Source of the DNA: Spirogloea muscicola
Taxonomy: Eukaryota > Streptophyta > Zygnematophyceae > Spirogloeales > Spirogloeaceae
Length of the DNA: 64,000 nucleotides
NCBI GenBank assembly: GCA_009602725.1
Contig: WELB01000007.1
Coordinates: forward strand, 1,254,310 to 1,318,309
Direction: 5' to 3'
The notes under the pieces are model-generated. The model made no database searches and was not told where the DNA came from. It was given only the letters and a program-made list of their open reading frames with translations. Shown here piece after piece: positions 51,901-61,855 of this stretch (position 1 is the stretch's first letter; each line of letters opens with the position of its first letter). The position numbers were made by a program, and so were the translations under genes.

Positions 51901-52813
51901 AGGCACAGAGAAGGACAAAGACAACCTGCTCATAACCAATCAAGACAGTTCCCCATTCAATCTGCCGAGTGATGATGAGATCAGGTCTGGCGAGTACTGG
52001 AGCCAAGCGTGCCTGCCAAAAAGAACAAGGAAGTGATTAAACTACAAACTTGTGATAGTACAGATAGCTGGCCTCGAATGTGCCAAGTGCAGAGGACAGC
52101 TCTTGCCTCCACCCTTGCAATCGCTAGTCAATAGACGTGATGTTGCTGCTAGGGCATTGCATGCACATCTTTGCAACAAGAATCCAGCGCAGATAGGGTA
52201 GTTCAGATATTCAGAAGCAGCAGAGATTAAGGCAAGGAGGTTTCCAGACTGATTGTTTCAGTCCTAGTCTCCTGCCATCCACACCATCATTGGTCAACTT
52301 GATGATGTGAAAGCTAACCTCCTGGGGCGAAGCTGGCTGCAGCTCTCCTACTAGTGGCTGTGATGGTGCAGGCTGAGTAACAGAAGGATTATCCTGCTGG
52401 CCTCTCAGAGCCTCTTTTAAAGGACTACCTGTTAAGGTTTCAGCAGATCCTTGACTATACAATTCCCAATTTTCGGCAGCTCTTGCCTCCTGCCTTGATT
52501 TTTTTCGCCTGGCAGCTGCTGCAGCTGCACGCTGCACTAGTCGTGCATCATCGTGGGCCAGTCGTACCCCACGCTCACAGCAAGTCGAAGGATAGAGATC
52601 CCTGAAACGAGTGCTGGAATGCCATGGTATCTCAGAGCTGGTAGATAAATGTCTGCTTGGCAAGCATGCAGTAACGCCTTCTAAGGCGCCTGCTGAAGTG
52701 GAGACCCCTCTAGGAGCAGATTGATGTCCGCCTCGACTAGCCGACACAACCTGGCCTTCCAAGCGTAAAGCATCATGCCAGAAAGTGGTGCACTGGTTTC
52801 CCTGGAGTGCGTT
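48954..52813 (-). CDS. Scramblase-family (LURP-one-like) protein, 5' end uncertain
   Basis: Exons on the minus strand give, in order: a Ser/Arg-rich leader (52213-52813, e.g. CERGVRLAHDDARLVQRAAA); ARPDLIITRQIEWGTVLIGY (about 51895-52010); VQPVGHIMEQPGSFLLRQ (about 51480-51530); RRPFWLINSRMYIEIDGE (about 50905-50960); VVGEVHRRWHLWKRIYDVYL (about 50680-50760); KQFATLENAGFWWWTFTLED and IDRNFRGIGYE (50345-50466); LTDAGQYVVRFGDIVPGG (about 49955-50065); TERAITMALAVSLDNDYFSR (49577-49671); and a Gly/Ala/Asp-rich acidic C terminus ending GFFGSFTDIFGDDES (48954-49391). This is the order of the plant scramblase-like proteins related to yeast Aim25. Lipid-scrambling activity is not proven for that branch. 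The basic, Ser-rich leader could be a mitochondrial targeting region (inference). A first exon may lie in the GC-rich sequence near 53.3 kb, but none was certain. Confidence 0.8.
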
Positions 52814-53039
52814 CTGCAGCAAAGAAAGAGAGTTTCTCTGGTCAATTAAGAAGTAAGTGGTGCCATGCGTCTTACCACAGGACAGCAGAACCTGAGTGCA
52901 CTTGAACAGCAATATCTGCAGAATTCCAGGGTGTCCAGGTGCAGCAAGAGCAATAGGGTGCTTCCACTTATACAGCTGTGCTAAGGGGAAGTTACAACTT
53001 TTTCTCCATCCCTCTGGTGGCCATCTTCGTTATTGCTAG

Positions 53040-53520
53040 TAAGTAATTTCCATTACTTGCATGCTTGAAGAGCTTGTTGACAAGACCAGTGCGACGGCAA
53101 GCCCGTTCCCAAGCTTGACTGCTCAGAGTGCAGAGCTGATTGTTACCTTCACATGTAGCACGACCTGCGTTCTCAACCTCTGGCCGCCCCTCCAGACGGC
53201 TCCATGGGCCATCTTAAGGCCCGTCGACGCCGCCGAGGCGACCTCGCTGCGCAGTAAAGCTCACGGCGCTCCAGCTGCGAAGCTGCAGCATTTCGTAGCT
53301 TTATTGACCAAGAGCGGGCTGTCTGGATGACATGCTCGTGACCACCTAGGGCAACGTCCTCCGGCAGCAGCTGAAGCGACAAGCGTCCGACGCCGGCTCC
53401 GCCGGAGCAGCCACAGCGGCCGCCTCTTGCCGTCGCCGCCGCCGCCGCCGCGGTCGAGAGGAGGGCCGCCGAGCTGCCTGCGCATCTGGGTGCAGCAGGA
53501 GAGCCGTAGGCACTTCGCGT
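53040..53520. other. GC-rich stretch, probable promoter region of the scramblase gene
   Basis: GC content rises sharply from about 53170 to 53500. Frames on both strands are Arg/Ala-rich without recognisable domains. A minus-strand piece starting near 53292 (MLQLRSWSAVSF) is followed by GTGAGC and could be a short first exon, but this is weak. Confidence 0.25.
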
Positions 53521-53529
53521 GTATGGAAA

Positions 53530-54571
53530 CAATGGAAGGCCAAAGTGGCCGAGTGCAATGGCAAGCACATCTGATGACGTACATTATCCGCTGCAATCTG
53601 ACCCGCTCAGTGACCACGGGTCAGCACGTAGAGGTCGCCAAATTGATGCCTGAATACCGGATGGCAATTTACAAGCCCTTCTGCCACCAACTAGAGCTTG
53701 CCCAGCTTTCTGGTGCAAAGAGAAGTGGCACTCCCAATGAAAGCAGGGGGCAAGGGCTGCGAAAAGCCAGCCCAAAAAGAATTGACAAAGAGGAAAGGGC
53801 TCGCCCATTGAGGATAGGGGCTGGACAAGCCAGCCCAAAAAAGAATGAACAAAGAACGAGAAGGGGGCCAGAGGAAGCCAGAGGAAGCGCTAAGAAACCA
53901 AAGCACACAAAGAAAGAAAGCAGCACAAAGGTTTGGAGGGGCCTACAAGCGATGGTGCAAAGCATGAGTCTGAGCACGCTGCCAAGAGGCCGACACACGA
54001 TAGCGCAAGAACGACAGAGATGCAGCAGGCAAACCCATCTCGGCCGGAAGCACATCTGCGCAACCGTAGGCGACAGTGTCAACTGCCTAGCTTACTATCC
54101 GGGCTGGCCTCACACTCCTCGCCAACTTTGGAGGAGATTACTTCTCAACTGCCGAGCGGAAGGCACGAGGGGGAAGGCGCGCGGTGCGCATGAAATTGAA
54201 AGGGAGGCCAATTCTAGCCTTACAAATGTCTTATTAACTGGGTAATGAGCTGGCTAAGGGGGACACTAATATCCCCGAGTGAGCACATGCATATCTGACA
54301 AGCTATACTGAGGAGCCAAACCACCCCCACGGAAGCCATTAGCCTGGGCTAATGCACGACCAGCACGCTGGTGGATTGCGAGTGCTTGAGAGCGCTGCAG
54401 ACTCAACGATAACCGCATTCTAAAGCATGCAAAACGAACGGACGAACGAAATGAACGAACGAACGGGCTGCTAACATTTGAGGGGCGGCTGTGAAAGCCA
54501 GCAAGTGAGAGGAGTAAGCTCTTTCTAAGGGGGCGAGGGCTGTGAAAAGCCAGCGCAGACAGAATGGACAA
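53530..54571 (-). mobile_element. Two reverse-oriented LINE 3' remnants with an internal insertion
   Basis: On the minus strand, a tail SDLYVLTRGH-stop and its UTR lie at about 53530-53650, and KAGQALVGGRRACKLPSGI lies at about 53650-53711 with older LINE coding sequence continuing to about 54080. A 232-bp LINE 3' end is inserted at 53721-53952 (listed separately). A second tail from another subfamily, RMRLSLSLQRSQALAIHQRA followed by YSLSDMHVLTRGY-stop, lies at 54266-54440, with its UTR reaching left to about 54130. Both are 5'-truncated. Confidence 0.8.
53721..53952 (-). mobile_element. 232-bp LINE 3' end inserted in an older LINE, with TSD
   Basis: Direct repeats TGGTGCAAAG at 53711-53720 and 53953-53962 flank the insert. 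A paralogous copy without the insert reads TGGTGCAAACATTAGCC near 59625-59641, followed by the same downstream sequence (GAGCACGCTG), so it shows the empty site. Read on the minus strand, the insert contains CTTGTAGGCCCCTCCAAACC, then two hairpin modules in tandem: GGGCTGGCTTGTCCAGCCCC with ATGGGCGAGCCC, then GGGCTGGCTTTTCGCAGCCC with ATTGGGAGTGCCACTTCT as its very 3' end. Confidence 0.88.
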
Positions 54572-54926
54572 GGTTCAAAGGGCCGAAAGGCGCTAAAAGC
54601 GCACAGCTGTGCAAGTGCCTACAGCGAATGGGAGCTCGTGACCCCGAGTCAACAGCCAAGTGCATACAGAAAGAAAATTGGACTGAACCAAGCCCGTGCA
54701 GCACCCTGCAAAGGGCCACGTATCAAGAAGGCCTTCAAGAACGCCTACGGTGCAGAGTCCCTAACACTCAGCACAGCCTGACAATGGTCACCTGCACGTT
54801 CTCTTGCTGTGCAGGAAACAGTGATCTCATATGTACCGTGCACCCATGACGTAGTGTCTGGCTAATAGTGACTCGTCCACAAGGCCAAGGCTGTGAGCCA
54901 CTTGCCCTGCTGAAGGGAGTGACTCA
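54572..54926. other. Stretch between LINE remnant and galactinol synthase
   Basis: Contains minus-strand LINE-like sequence around 54500-54600 (AAAGCCAGC hairpin arm) and otherwise only short chance frames. It includes the 3' flank of the galactinol synthase gene. Confidence 0.35.
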
Positions 54927-57348
54927 CTACTCTACTCTAATCCTACAGAAAGCACCAGCCGACTGGGCTGCCGACTGGGCTGGAAGCTCAAGTTTTACCA
55001 CTGATTTGCTACTCTGCTGCACTGAAGTCTCTACGTGACGAGATGAATTACCATTGTAAACCTGCCACCACAAGCCAACCAGCTGCCTGACCTCTGGTAG
55101 ATCCATGTGTTGCTCATCTGGGTGGAATTTCCATGGCTTGGACCCCTGCAGCACCAGCAGCGAAGCCAGTCTGAAATACTTTTCTTTGGCTATGCGGCAG
55201 CCGGGCCTACATATGGTTGGAAGATGGGCCGATACTAGCACCTGGGTACACGTAAATATTCAATAGCTGCTCACGCGCGCCAAGACATCGACATGAGAGG
55301 TAAGCTCAAATACTATCAGTTACACATAAAGCAGATGCTCTTATGCAGATCCTATCATTCTGTAACTGCAGCTATTACCTTAGCACAGAAGTGGACTATT
55401 TTCACCTTGGAGAGGTCCACCTTCTGTGGGTGGCGCCACAGAAAGGCAAGGACCAAGTTGTACTGCAATGGCAAAGGATGCAAATATATTCCTCGAAAGT
55501 ACTCATTCAGAAAGTCCTGCAAATACAGCGGTTGTGTTGGTCGCACTTGCTCTCTTCAGTAACACAAGGTGCACGCGAGCAGCGTATACAGTGGCGAAAA
55601 TGGGAAAAGCAAACCTGCTCGGCAAAGGGCGTGGGGGGCCTGCTCTTCACAATATTCATCATGTCATCATATTGTCCGGAGCTAGGGCTGAGAACAAGCA
55701 CCCCTGCGTTGAAATAAGGTGTGGGTCTGGCCTCCTCATTAAGCAAGAAGTGCTGTCCAGGTTCCTGCAACACGCATGGGCAGCAATAACGCATGTGTCA
55801 ACTTTGCATCGAGTCGGCTTGATGCATTCTCCAGTCAGTGATATGTGGAGCTACTTGAAGAATGTGCAAATATGTGATGTCCGACTGACGTCAAGAAGAC
55901 ACTGTATCGAGCCTGACTTGGCACTCTGGTTATGCTTGTCGATGGGGCCAGCAACTCACTTGCTGACAGTACTTCAGCTGATACTGGATGGAGCCACTCC
56001 AAGATGGCTCGCAGAAGCAGTCCAGCACTGCCGAGATGCCGAAGCTTGGTTGATCAAAGAGCTCATCGATGCTTTGCACAACCAGCACATCAGCATCCAA
56101 GTACACTAGCTTCTCAAAGTCATCAAACTGATTTGGAGGACAACAATTGAGCTTAGTCAAGGTGACGAAAGCGGCACTCATACCTGCCACAGTTAATAGG
56201 AGTATGTAACATGTGCCCTTACTTTCTACCTCTTCTGCAAATGACATGAACCCGCAAGCCCAACTAGCACGGTATGGCATAATGTACAGCAATGCTGAGA
56301 AGGTGTAAGAGTAGGCACAAAACCCGTCATGAACAGGATGCTTTGGGAAGGAAAATTAGCTCAGAGAAGTCACATCTACATCGTACTTACTTGCCAGACG
56401 CGCAGCTTAGTGAAGTTCTTCTGGTAATACGGCACAACAAATGAACATGGTTCCACTCCCTCTGGAGGCGAGACAGGCTCAATATCTCGTAAAAGGCAAC
56501 CGTGCTCCTGTCACCAGTACTGAGCGTTGTCAGCCTGTGTTGCAAGAGGTGGCTGCATGCACATACGACCAAGGCTTTACCTTTCAGTAAAGCAGGGAGT
56601 ACCGTTACAATCTAAACAACCCCACCACCTATTCAATGCTTTGAGCTAGCCTCTGTATCCCATATTTCCCCTGCCCAGCCTCTCATAATGTGAGTGTGAT
56701 AAGCTAGGCTAGAGTCAGATTTGCACAGGTAGCCTGATGGGGATGTCAAGAGCATGGGAGGTCGCAACCATGGGACGAACATGCAGATGGAAGCCAGCTT
56801 TGTCATGAGTGATACAGCAACGTGAACAGCAGCAGTCTTGCTAACAATCGGCCCTGCAAGCATGAGTGAGTAGCAAGAACTCGGCTTGATTGCTCTCTAC
56901 TCTTAAGACGTTAGGCGGCAAGGAAGAGAGCCTAGCCACAAAGCCTAGACCGCTGGTCAGACGAGGCTGTCTGAGCAAGCGGAACCTGGAAGCAAGTCGA
57001 GCAATCGCATCTTGCTGAGAGCTACATGCTTCCGGTCGTGCAACATGCAGAGGGGTGCTGAGGGAGCCAGCACATTACCTTCAGTGACTGCCTGTGGGCA
57101 GACGGCACGTCTGGCGTGACGGCGACAAGGAGCGGGTGCTTGCTCCCCACCGCCTCGAGGCTCTTGGCCAGCGCCACGACGCCCATGAAGTAGTCGCCGG
57201 CTCCCATGAGGAGCGTCACAAACGCCACGGGCCGGTGCCCCGGGTGCACGTAAGGGGCGTGCCGGCAGCCGCTCGGCCTGGACCGGCCGGCCGCAGCATC
57301 GCCCGCCAGGCCGGCGCCGAAGTCGGAGGCGACCTCGTTGCGCACCAT
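54927..57348 (-). CDS. GolS: Galactinol synthase (GT8 family)
   Basis: Catalyses UDP-galactose + myo-inositol to galactinol, the first step to raffinose-family sugars (EC 2.4.1.123). Exon 1 (57079-57348) holds VAFVTLLMGAGDYFMGVVAL and LVAVTPDVPSAHRQSLK; exon 2 (56391-56507) LLRDIEPVSPPEGVEPCSFV and YYQKNFTKLRVWQ; exon 3 (55960-56127) KLVYLDADVLVVQSIDELFD (DxD motif, metal and UDP-sugar binding) and DCFCEPSWSGSIQYQLKYCQ; exon 4 (about 55612-55768) TPYFNAGVLVLSP and PPTPFAEQ; exon 5 (about 55382-55520) DFLNEYFRGIYLHPLPLQYN and VKIVHFCAK; exon 6 (54927-55149) GSKPWKFHPDEQHMDLPEVR then WWQVYNG. DCFCExxWS and YCQQ are characteristic of galactinol synthase rather than glycogenin. All GT8 motifs are intact. 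The start ATG is in a GC-rich exon; a longer N terminus is possible. It is probably cytosolic. In land plants the family is stress-induced; no regulatory site was recognised here. Confidence 0.92.
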
Positions 57349-57760
57349 GGCGAGCTCGCCGTGGCCGCGCGGCGGGCGGGGGAGGCGGAAGGCGGGCGCG
57401 CCAGCCGCAGCACCCCGCGGAGCTCCGCCGCGGCGCGGAGCTCTCCGTGTGTCCCCACCGACGCCGGGGTGCCGATTTCAGACCTTGTCCGGACCTTGTT
57501 CAGTCCTTCTCCCAGCCATCACTACCTTACATGGGAAGAGCTCTCTCTTTCTTCTTCCTTTCCCGCTGAGCTGCAGGCTTCGGCCTCTCCGGACGGCTGT
57601 GGGGGACACTAGGCCCACCTCTCCCCGCGAGGCCCCGGGAGCTGCCGGCGGAGTGGCCGTCATGGGGAGCGGCCGGCGGCGCGCGCGGAGCACAGCCGAG
57701 ACGGAGCGGCCCGCATCTTCCGTCCCCGTTGCTTGGCTTCGCAACAGCTTCCGCCTGAAC
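57349..57760. promoter_or_regulatory. GC-rich upstream region of the galactinol synthase gene
   Basis: GC-rich sequence upstream of the start codon, with only composition-driven frames. The right part, from about 57700, merges into LINE sequence (RLNNVVA-stop then a LINE UTR). No specific element was recognised. Confidence 0.3.
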
Positions 57761-59756
57761 AACGTGGTGGCTTGATCTGGCCTCCCTTTCAATTCATGCG
57801 CGCGCGCCTTCGCTTGCTTCGCTGATTGAAGCCTCGAGATGTGCACTTGCTTTTGCCCGAACAATGTAACGGCACAAATTGGCCACCCTTGCTTTCCCTG
57901 CGCACCGCGCGCCTTCATCTCCGCCAGCCGCCGTCGCGAGGAAGGCGGCCGCCCGCTGCCATGCATGGGGGCGGGCGGGCTGAGCGGGCCAGGCGCATGC
58001 GGGCCGCCCCGCGGCCCCACGTGCTCTCTGCACCCCCACTGGCTGCGCCTTGTGACTTCCGTGCAATTGAGGTGGCGGTAGCCGAGGCTCTCATTGGACG
58101 ATAGAAACTGGGGGTAACCCACGAGGCGGAGCCGTGGTGGGCCCCGCCGCCCAGCCCGGCGGCGCCAGGGCCGGCGCGGGCCCGCCGGCCCCAGCGGGGA
58201 ACCTCCCGCCTAATAACGGCCCGCTGACCGGGACGGAGACGAACGAAGGTTCGTCCTGCGAGAAGGCCGTGCTATGGCCGCCGCCTCTGCCAGCTTGTCT
58301 GCAGCGAGCTCAGGCTCATGCGTTGCATCAGAAAGCTGGTCGAGCCTTAACTGGTAGTTCGAGAGCTTGTCGATTGCCGTCCGGTATTCGAGCATCAGTT
58401 AGCGACCTCTATGTGCCGACTCGTGGTTACTGAGCGGGTCAGCTTAGCAGCAGGTGACGTACATTGGTCAATGTGCTTGCCTTTGTACTTGGCCACACAT
58501 GGCCTCACCATCTCTTCATACACACGCATTCTTCTGGGTCTCGGCGGAGTGCCTCGTTCCCTGCAGCCAGCTACTCCGACCCGATGTTGCTCACTCGCGG
58601 GCACTGAGCTTCCTTTGCATCGTTGTGTGGTTTTTGCCGTGGTTTGTAGTGTAGTCCCATTTCGGCACCTCTTTCTTTGGCTTTGGACATTGTCCATTCT
58701 TTTTGAGCTGGCTTTGCCAGCCCCTCTTCTCACTGAGCACTTTCCTTCGTCCTGGAGCCCTCAAGTCTGCTATTCCATTCTTTCTGGGCTTGGGCTTCTA
58801 TGTGGGCTGGCCAGGGTGGGTCTCTCTTCCGCTTACAGAAGTGGCACTCCCAATGGATAACAGCCATCGCCCTCTACTGGACGAGAGTCTTCCCCTTCCT
58901 TCCCTTTCTCTGGGCTGGCCGATCTCAGCCACCGCCCTTTCCTGGAAGCCCTCTTTCTTCTTTTCACAGCTGTCGTTCAGCGCCTTCCGGTCTCTTTCGG
59001 TCCTTGCCAATCTTTTCCTTGCTTTGGGCCCCTCCGTCATTTGGCCCGTTCGAACCTTTGTTCGAACCTTGTTCTTTTCGGGCTGGCTTTTCACAGCCCT
59101 TTGCCCCCATTGGGAGAGCCACTTCTTCTCAATCTTTTCGGGCTGACCTTTCACAGGCCTTGCCCCGTTGTTGGATTTGTTTGTGCTCACCCGTGGGTAC
59201 TACTGTCACCCTGTTACCTTAGGTACCTTAATATAGGGCTCCGTTTCATGTAGGCTTGTTTGCTTTGCACTAGACTCCGCCTGCACAATGTGTTGGCTTG
59301 AATTGGCCTCCCTTTCATCTCATGCGCTCCGCGCGCCTTCTCTCTTTGGGAGAGCCACTTCTTCTTTCACAGCCCTAGCCCCTTTGGAAGAGCCCCAATT
59401 TCACACAGTGGTTGCCCCGTCTGGAAGAACGATCCGAATATTTTGAAACAAACAAAGGCCAAATGGCCAAGTACAAAAGCAAGCAAATCTAGAGACGTTC
59501 ATCCCCTACATCAGATTGACCCGCTCAGTAACCACGGGTCAATACATAAAGGTCACTCGATGCCTGAATACTAGATGGCAGTTACGAAGCCCTTCTGCCA
59601 CCAACTAGAGCTTGCCCAGCTTTCTGGTGCAAACATTAGCCTGAGCACGCTGAAAACAGGCCGAAATACGTCGTCGCAAAAACGACAGATATGCCGCTGG
59701 CAGGCCCATCTCAGCCGGAAACACATCTGCACGTCGTGCATAGCCTAGAATGTAAG

Positions 59757-59801
59757 GTTTAGGGTTTTACGGTTTAGGCTTAAACTAAATCCTAAACGCC
59801 G
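59757..59801. repeat. Short degenerate TTTAGGG-type telomere-like stretch
   Basis: Contains GGTTTAGGGTTTTACGGTTT followed by inverted-phase AAACTAAATCCTAAAC. The left part resembles plant-type TTTAGGG repeats and the right part its complement, so the segment can form a small foldback. It is only about 45 bp and interrupted. Confidence 0.5.
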
Positions 59802-61515
59802 TCTGGAAGAGCTGCACTTCCGCTGTGACGCCTCAAGTACTTCTTGACTTGAGGCTGCTAGCTAAGGATTACCAATGGTCAATCCTTCGTGGTACCTGCA
59901 TAGCTGTGTGATTTAGCGCTTCTCTGCCCAGGCTAATGGCTTCCGTGGTGGTGGTTTGGCTCCTCAGTATAGCTTGTCAGATATGCATGTGCTCACTCGG
60001 GGATATTAGTGTGCCCCTCAGCCAGCTCATTACCCAGTCAAAAGGACATTTTTAGGGCCAGGAATGGCCTCCCTTTCAATTTCATGCGCACCGCGCGCCT
60101 TCTCTCTTCCCTGCCCTTTTGGACCCTGTCCATTCTTTTCGCCCTGGCCTTTCACAGCCCCTGCCCCCTTTGGAAGAGCTAAACTTTTCCATGCATTTCA
60201 AATCCCAGCTGCAGGCAGGCCTCGCTTTGGATGCTGCTTCTGATTTCATCACGGTGACACTGTTCCGAATGCAAGCTACTCTAACTTACGGCTGTTGACT
60301 TGGGGTAATTGAGCACCCCTTCATGTTAGGCACTTGCGTAGATGTGTGGTTTTGGCGCTTTTGACCCTTGGGTTGGTCTTTCGCTGCCATCGCCTCGTTC
60401 GCCATTGCACCACTGGCCACTTCCGGGCAATGCTTTTCCGCCCTCTAGTTATTTTGATCTGCAAATGCTGACTAGTGGTCATTGATTGGAACAGCCTGTC
60501 ACCAAGAGGAGCAGACCAGTCTGCAACTTGGCAGGCTCTCCAGCCCAGGTATATCGCATGCGCCTGTCCGTACCTCTAGAGCGGTAAACGGCACACGCGT
60601 TGCATCTGCACGCCGGTCGCGCTTTGGCCTATCCTTAATGAGCGAGCCCTCTTCTCTTTGGCTGCTGCCTCTCGCTACAGAAGAATGCGGCTGCTGATAT
60701 CAAAGGAGCGGCTGTAAAAGCCAGCCATAGACATGGCTATAGACAGGGGACCCGCTGCCAGGAGACGAGATTCTCTGGCCTAGGGCTGCTCACTGGGGAA
60801 TATTAAGCACTCAGTGGCCACTTGAGTCGCCGTGTGCTTTTAGCGCGTTGCTGGCCCCTTCAAATGTTCATTCCTCTCCTGGGCTGGTCAACCACAGCCA
60901 TCGCCCTCTACTGAAAGAGTCCCTCGTTTATTGAGAGAATGAGAGAAAAACGCTTCCATGAGAGGGCGGTGGCTGTGAGAAGAAGTGGCTCTACCAATGG
61001 GGGCAAGAGGCTGTGAAAAGCCAGCCCGAAAAGAATTGACAGTGAGAGAGCCAGCCCAGATAAAATAATGAACAAAATCCGAAGGGGGCCAGGGAAAGTG
61101 CTAAAAGCTAGAGAAAGGAAGCTCCCCTATGTACTTGGCCATTTGGCCTTCGTTTGTTTCAATCACACGATATGTTCCCTTTGGAAGTGTCTTTCTTCTC
61201 TTTAAGAGCTCACTTCCTATTGAGCGTCCACTCGCAGATTCACGGCGAGTCGTTTCGTGCTTTTTGCGCCTTCCGACCCAGACCGTGAACATTCCTCTGG
61301 GCTGGCCTCTCACAGCCATTGCCTGAAAAGCGCGGCCGAATTGACTGGTGGCTGGGAGAAGCCAGCCCAAAAGGAATGAACAAGGTCAAGAGGAATTCCA
61401 ATGCAAGGCCATTGCCTTGCATTGGAAGAGCTGTTTCCGGAGCGGCCTCCTCGTCGCCCCCTTCAAAGAAGAAAAGTGATTTGAAGTGGTTTCCATTTTG
61501 CTTTAGCTCATATAC

Positions 61516-61750
61516 GTGCGCTGCGCACCACGGCGGGCGGCCCACCCTGAGGTACTCCTGCCTAGCTATGCAGATGACACAACTTTGGTGGGCCCCCTTG
61601 CAGATGTCACCCGAGCCTTCAGCACCTTGAAGTGTGAGCTACACTCTCTCGGCCTCACAGTCCGCCCCGACAAATGTACGGCATGGTCGCCAGTCGGCAT
61701 CCCTCCCACCCTTCCGGTAGGGTGCCAGACCCCCCCCCTCGGTTATTGAG
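61516..61750 (+). mobile_element. LINE reverse-transcriptase fragment fused to a 3' tail
   Basis: The frame contains LLPSYADDTTLVGPLADVTR, i.e. the YADD catalytic motif of a non-LTR reverse transcriptase, then LHSLGLTVRPDKCTAWSP, which fits the segment just after the active site. About 30 codons later it ends PPLGY-stop followed by GCGGGTCAATTT, the UTR start of one LINE subfamily. The Cys/His and endonuclease parts that should lie between are missing, so this copy carries a large internal deletion or is a recombinant. Confidence 0.75.
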
Positions 61751-61855
61751 CGGGTCAATTTCCCGTGGTTATTGAGCGGGTCAATTTGCTGTAGATTAGG
61801 TAGGTCTTCAGATGTGCTTGCCTTTGTACTTGGCCTTTGGCCTTCGTTTGTTGCA

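Larger units (their letters stand above)
57700..61750 (+). mobile_element. LINE graveyard: many truncated 3' ends on both strands
   Basis: About 4 kb composed mostly of LINE 3' ends. Plus-strand tails: RLNNVVA-stop (about 57775), SDLYVPTRGY-stop (58433), SDPMLLTRGH-stop (about 58608), LDLFVLTRGYY (about 59190), SLSDMHVLTRGY-stop (about 60009), SNLRLLTWGN-stop (about 60312), DLQMLTSGH-stop (about 60484), GLGLLTGEY-stop (about 60806) and two RGY/LGY stops near 61750-61780. Minus-strand tail: SDLYVLTRGY-stop near 59520-59560. Hairpin modules GGGCTGGC..CAGCCC occur near 58705, 59076, 59139, 60150 and 60880, and in reverse near 60990 and 61350. Several subfamilies by UTR are mixed, in varying states of decay. 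Confidence 0.75.

Noticed and set aside
53669-54082. Minus-strand frame with hydrophobic stretches resembling a membrane protein
   Set aside because: Covers the LINE 3' UTR insertion; hydrophobicity comes from its T-rich UTR text.
59040-59075. GTTCGAACC text resembling a tRNA T-arm
   Set aside because: No acceptor, D or anticodon arms around it; it is part of a LINE UTR.
58703-59222. Overlapping plus-strand frames with Phe/Leu-rich, membrane-like sequence
   Set aside because: Translation of T-rich LINE 3' UTR modules, not a gene.
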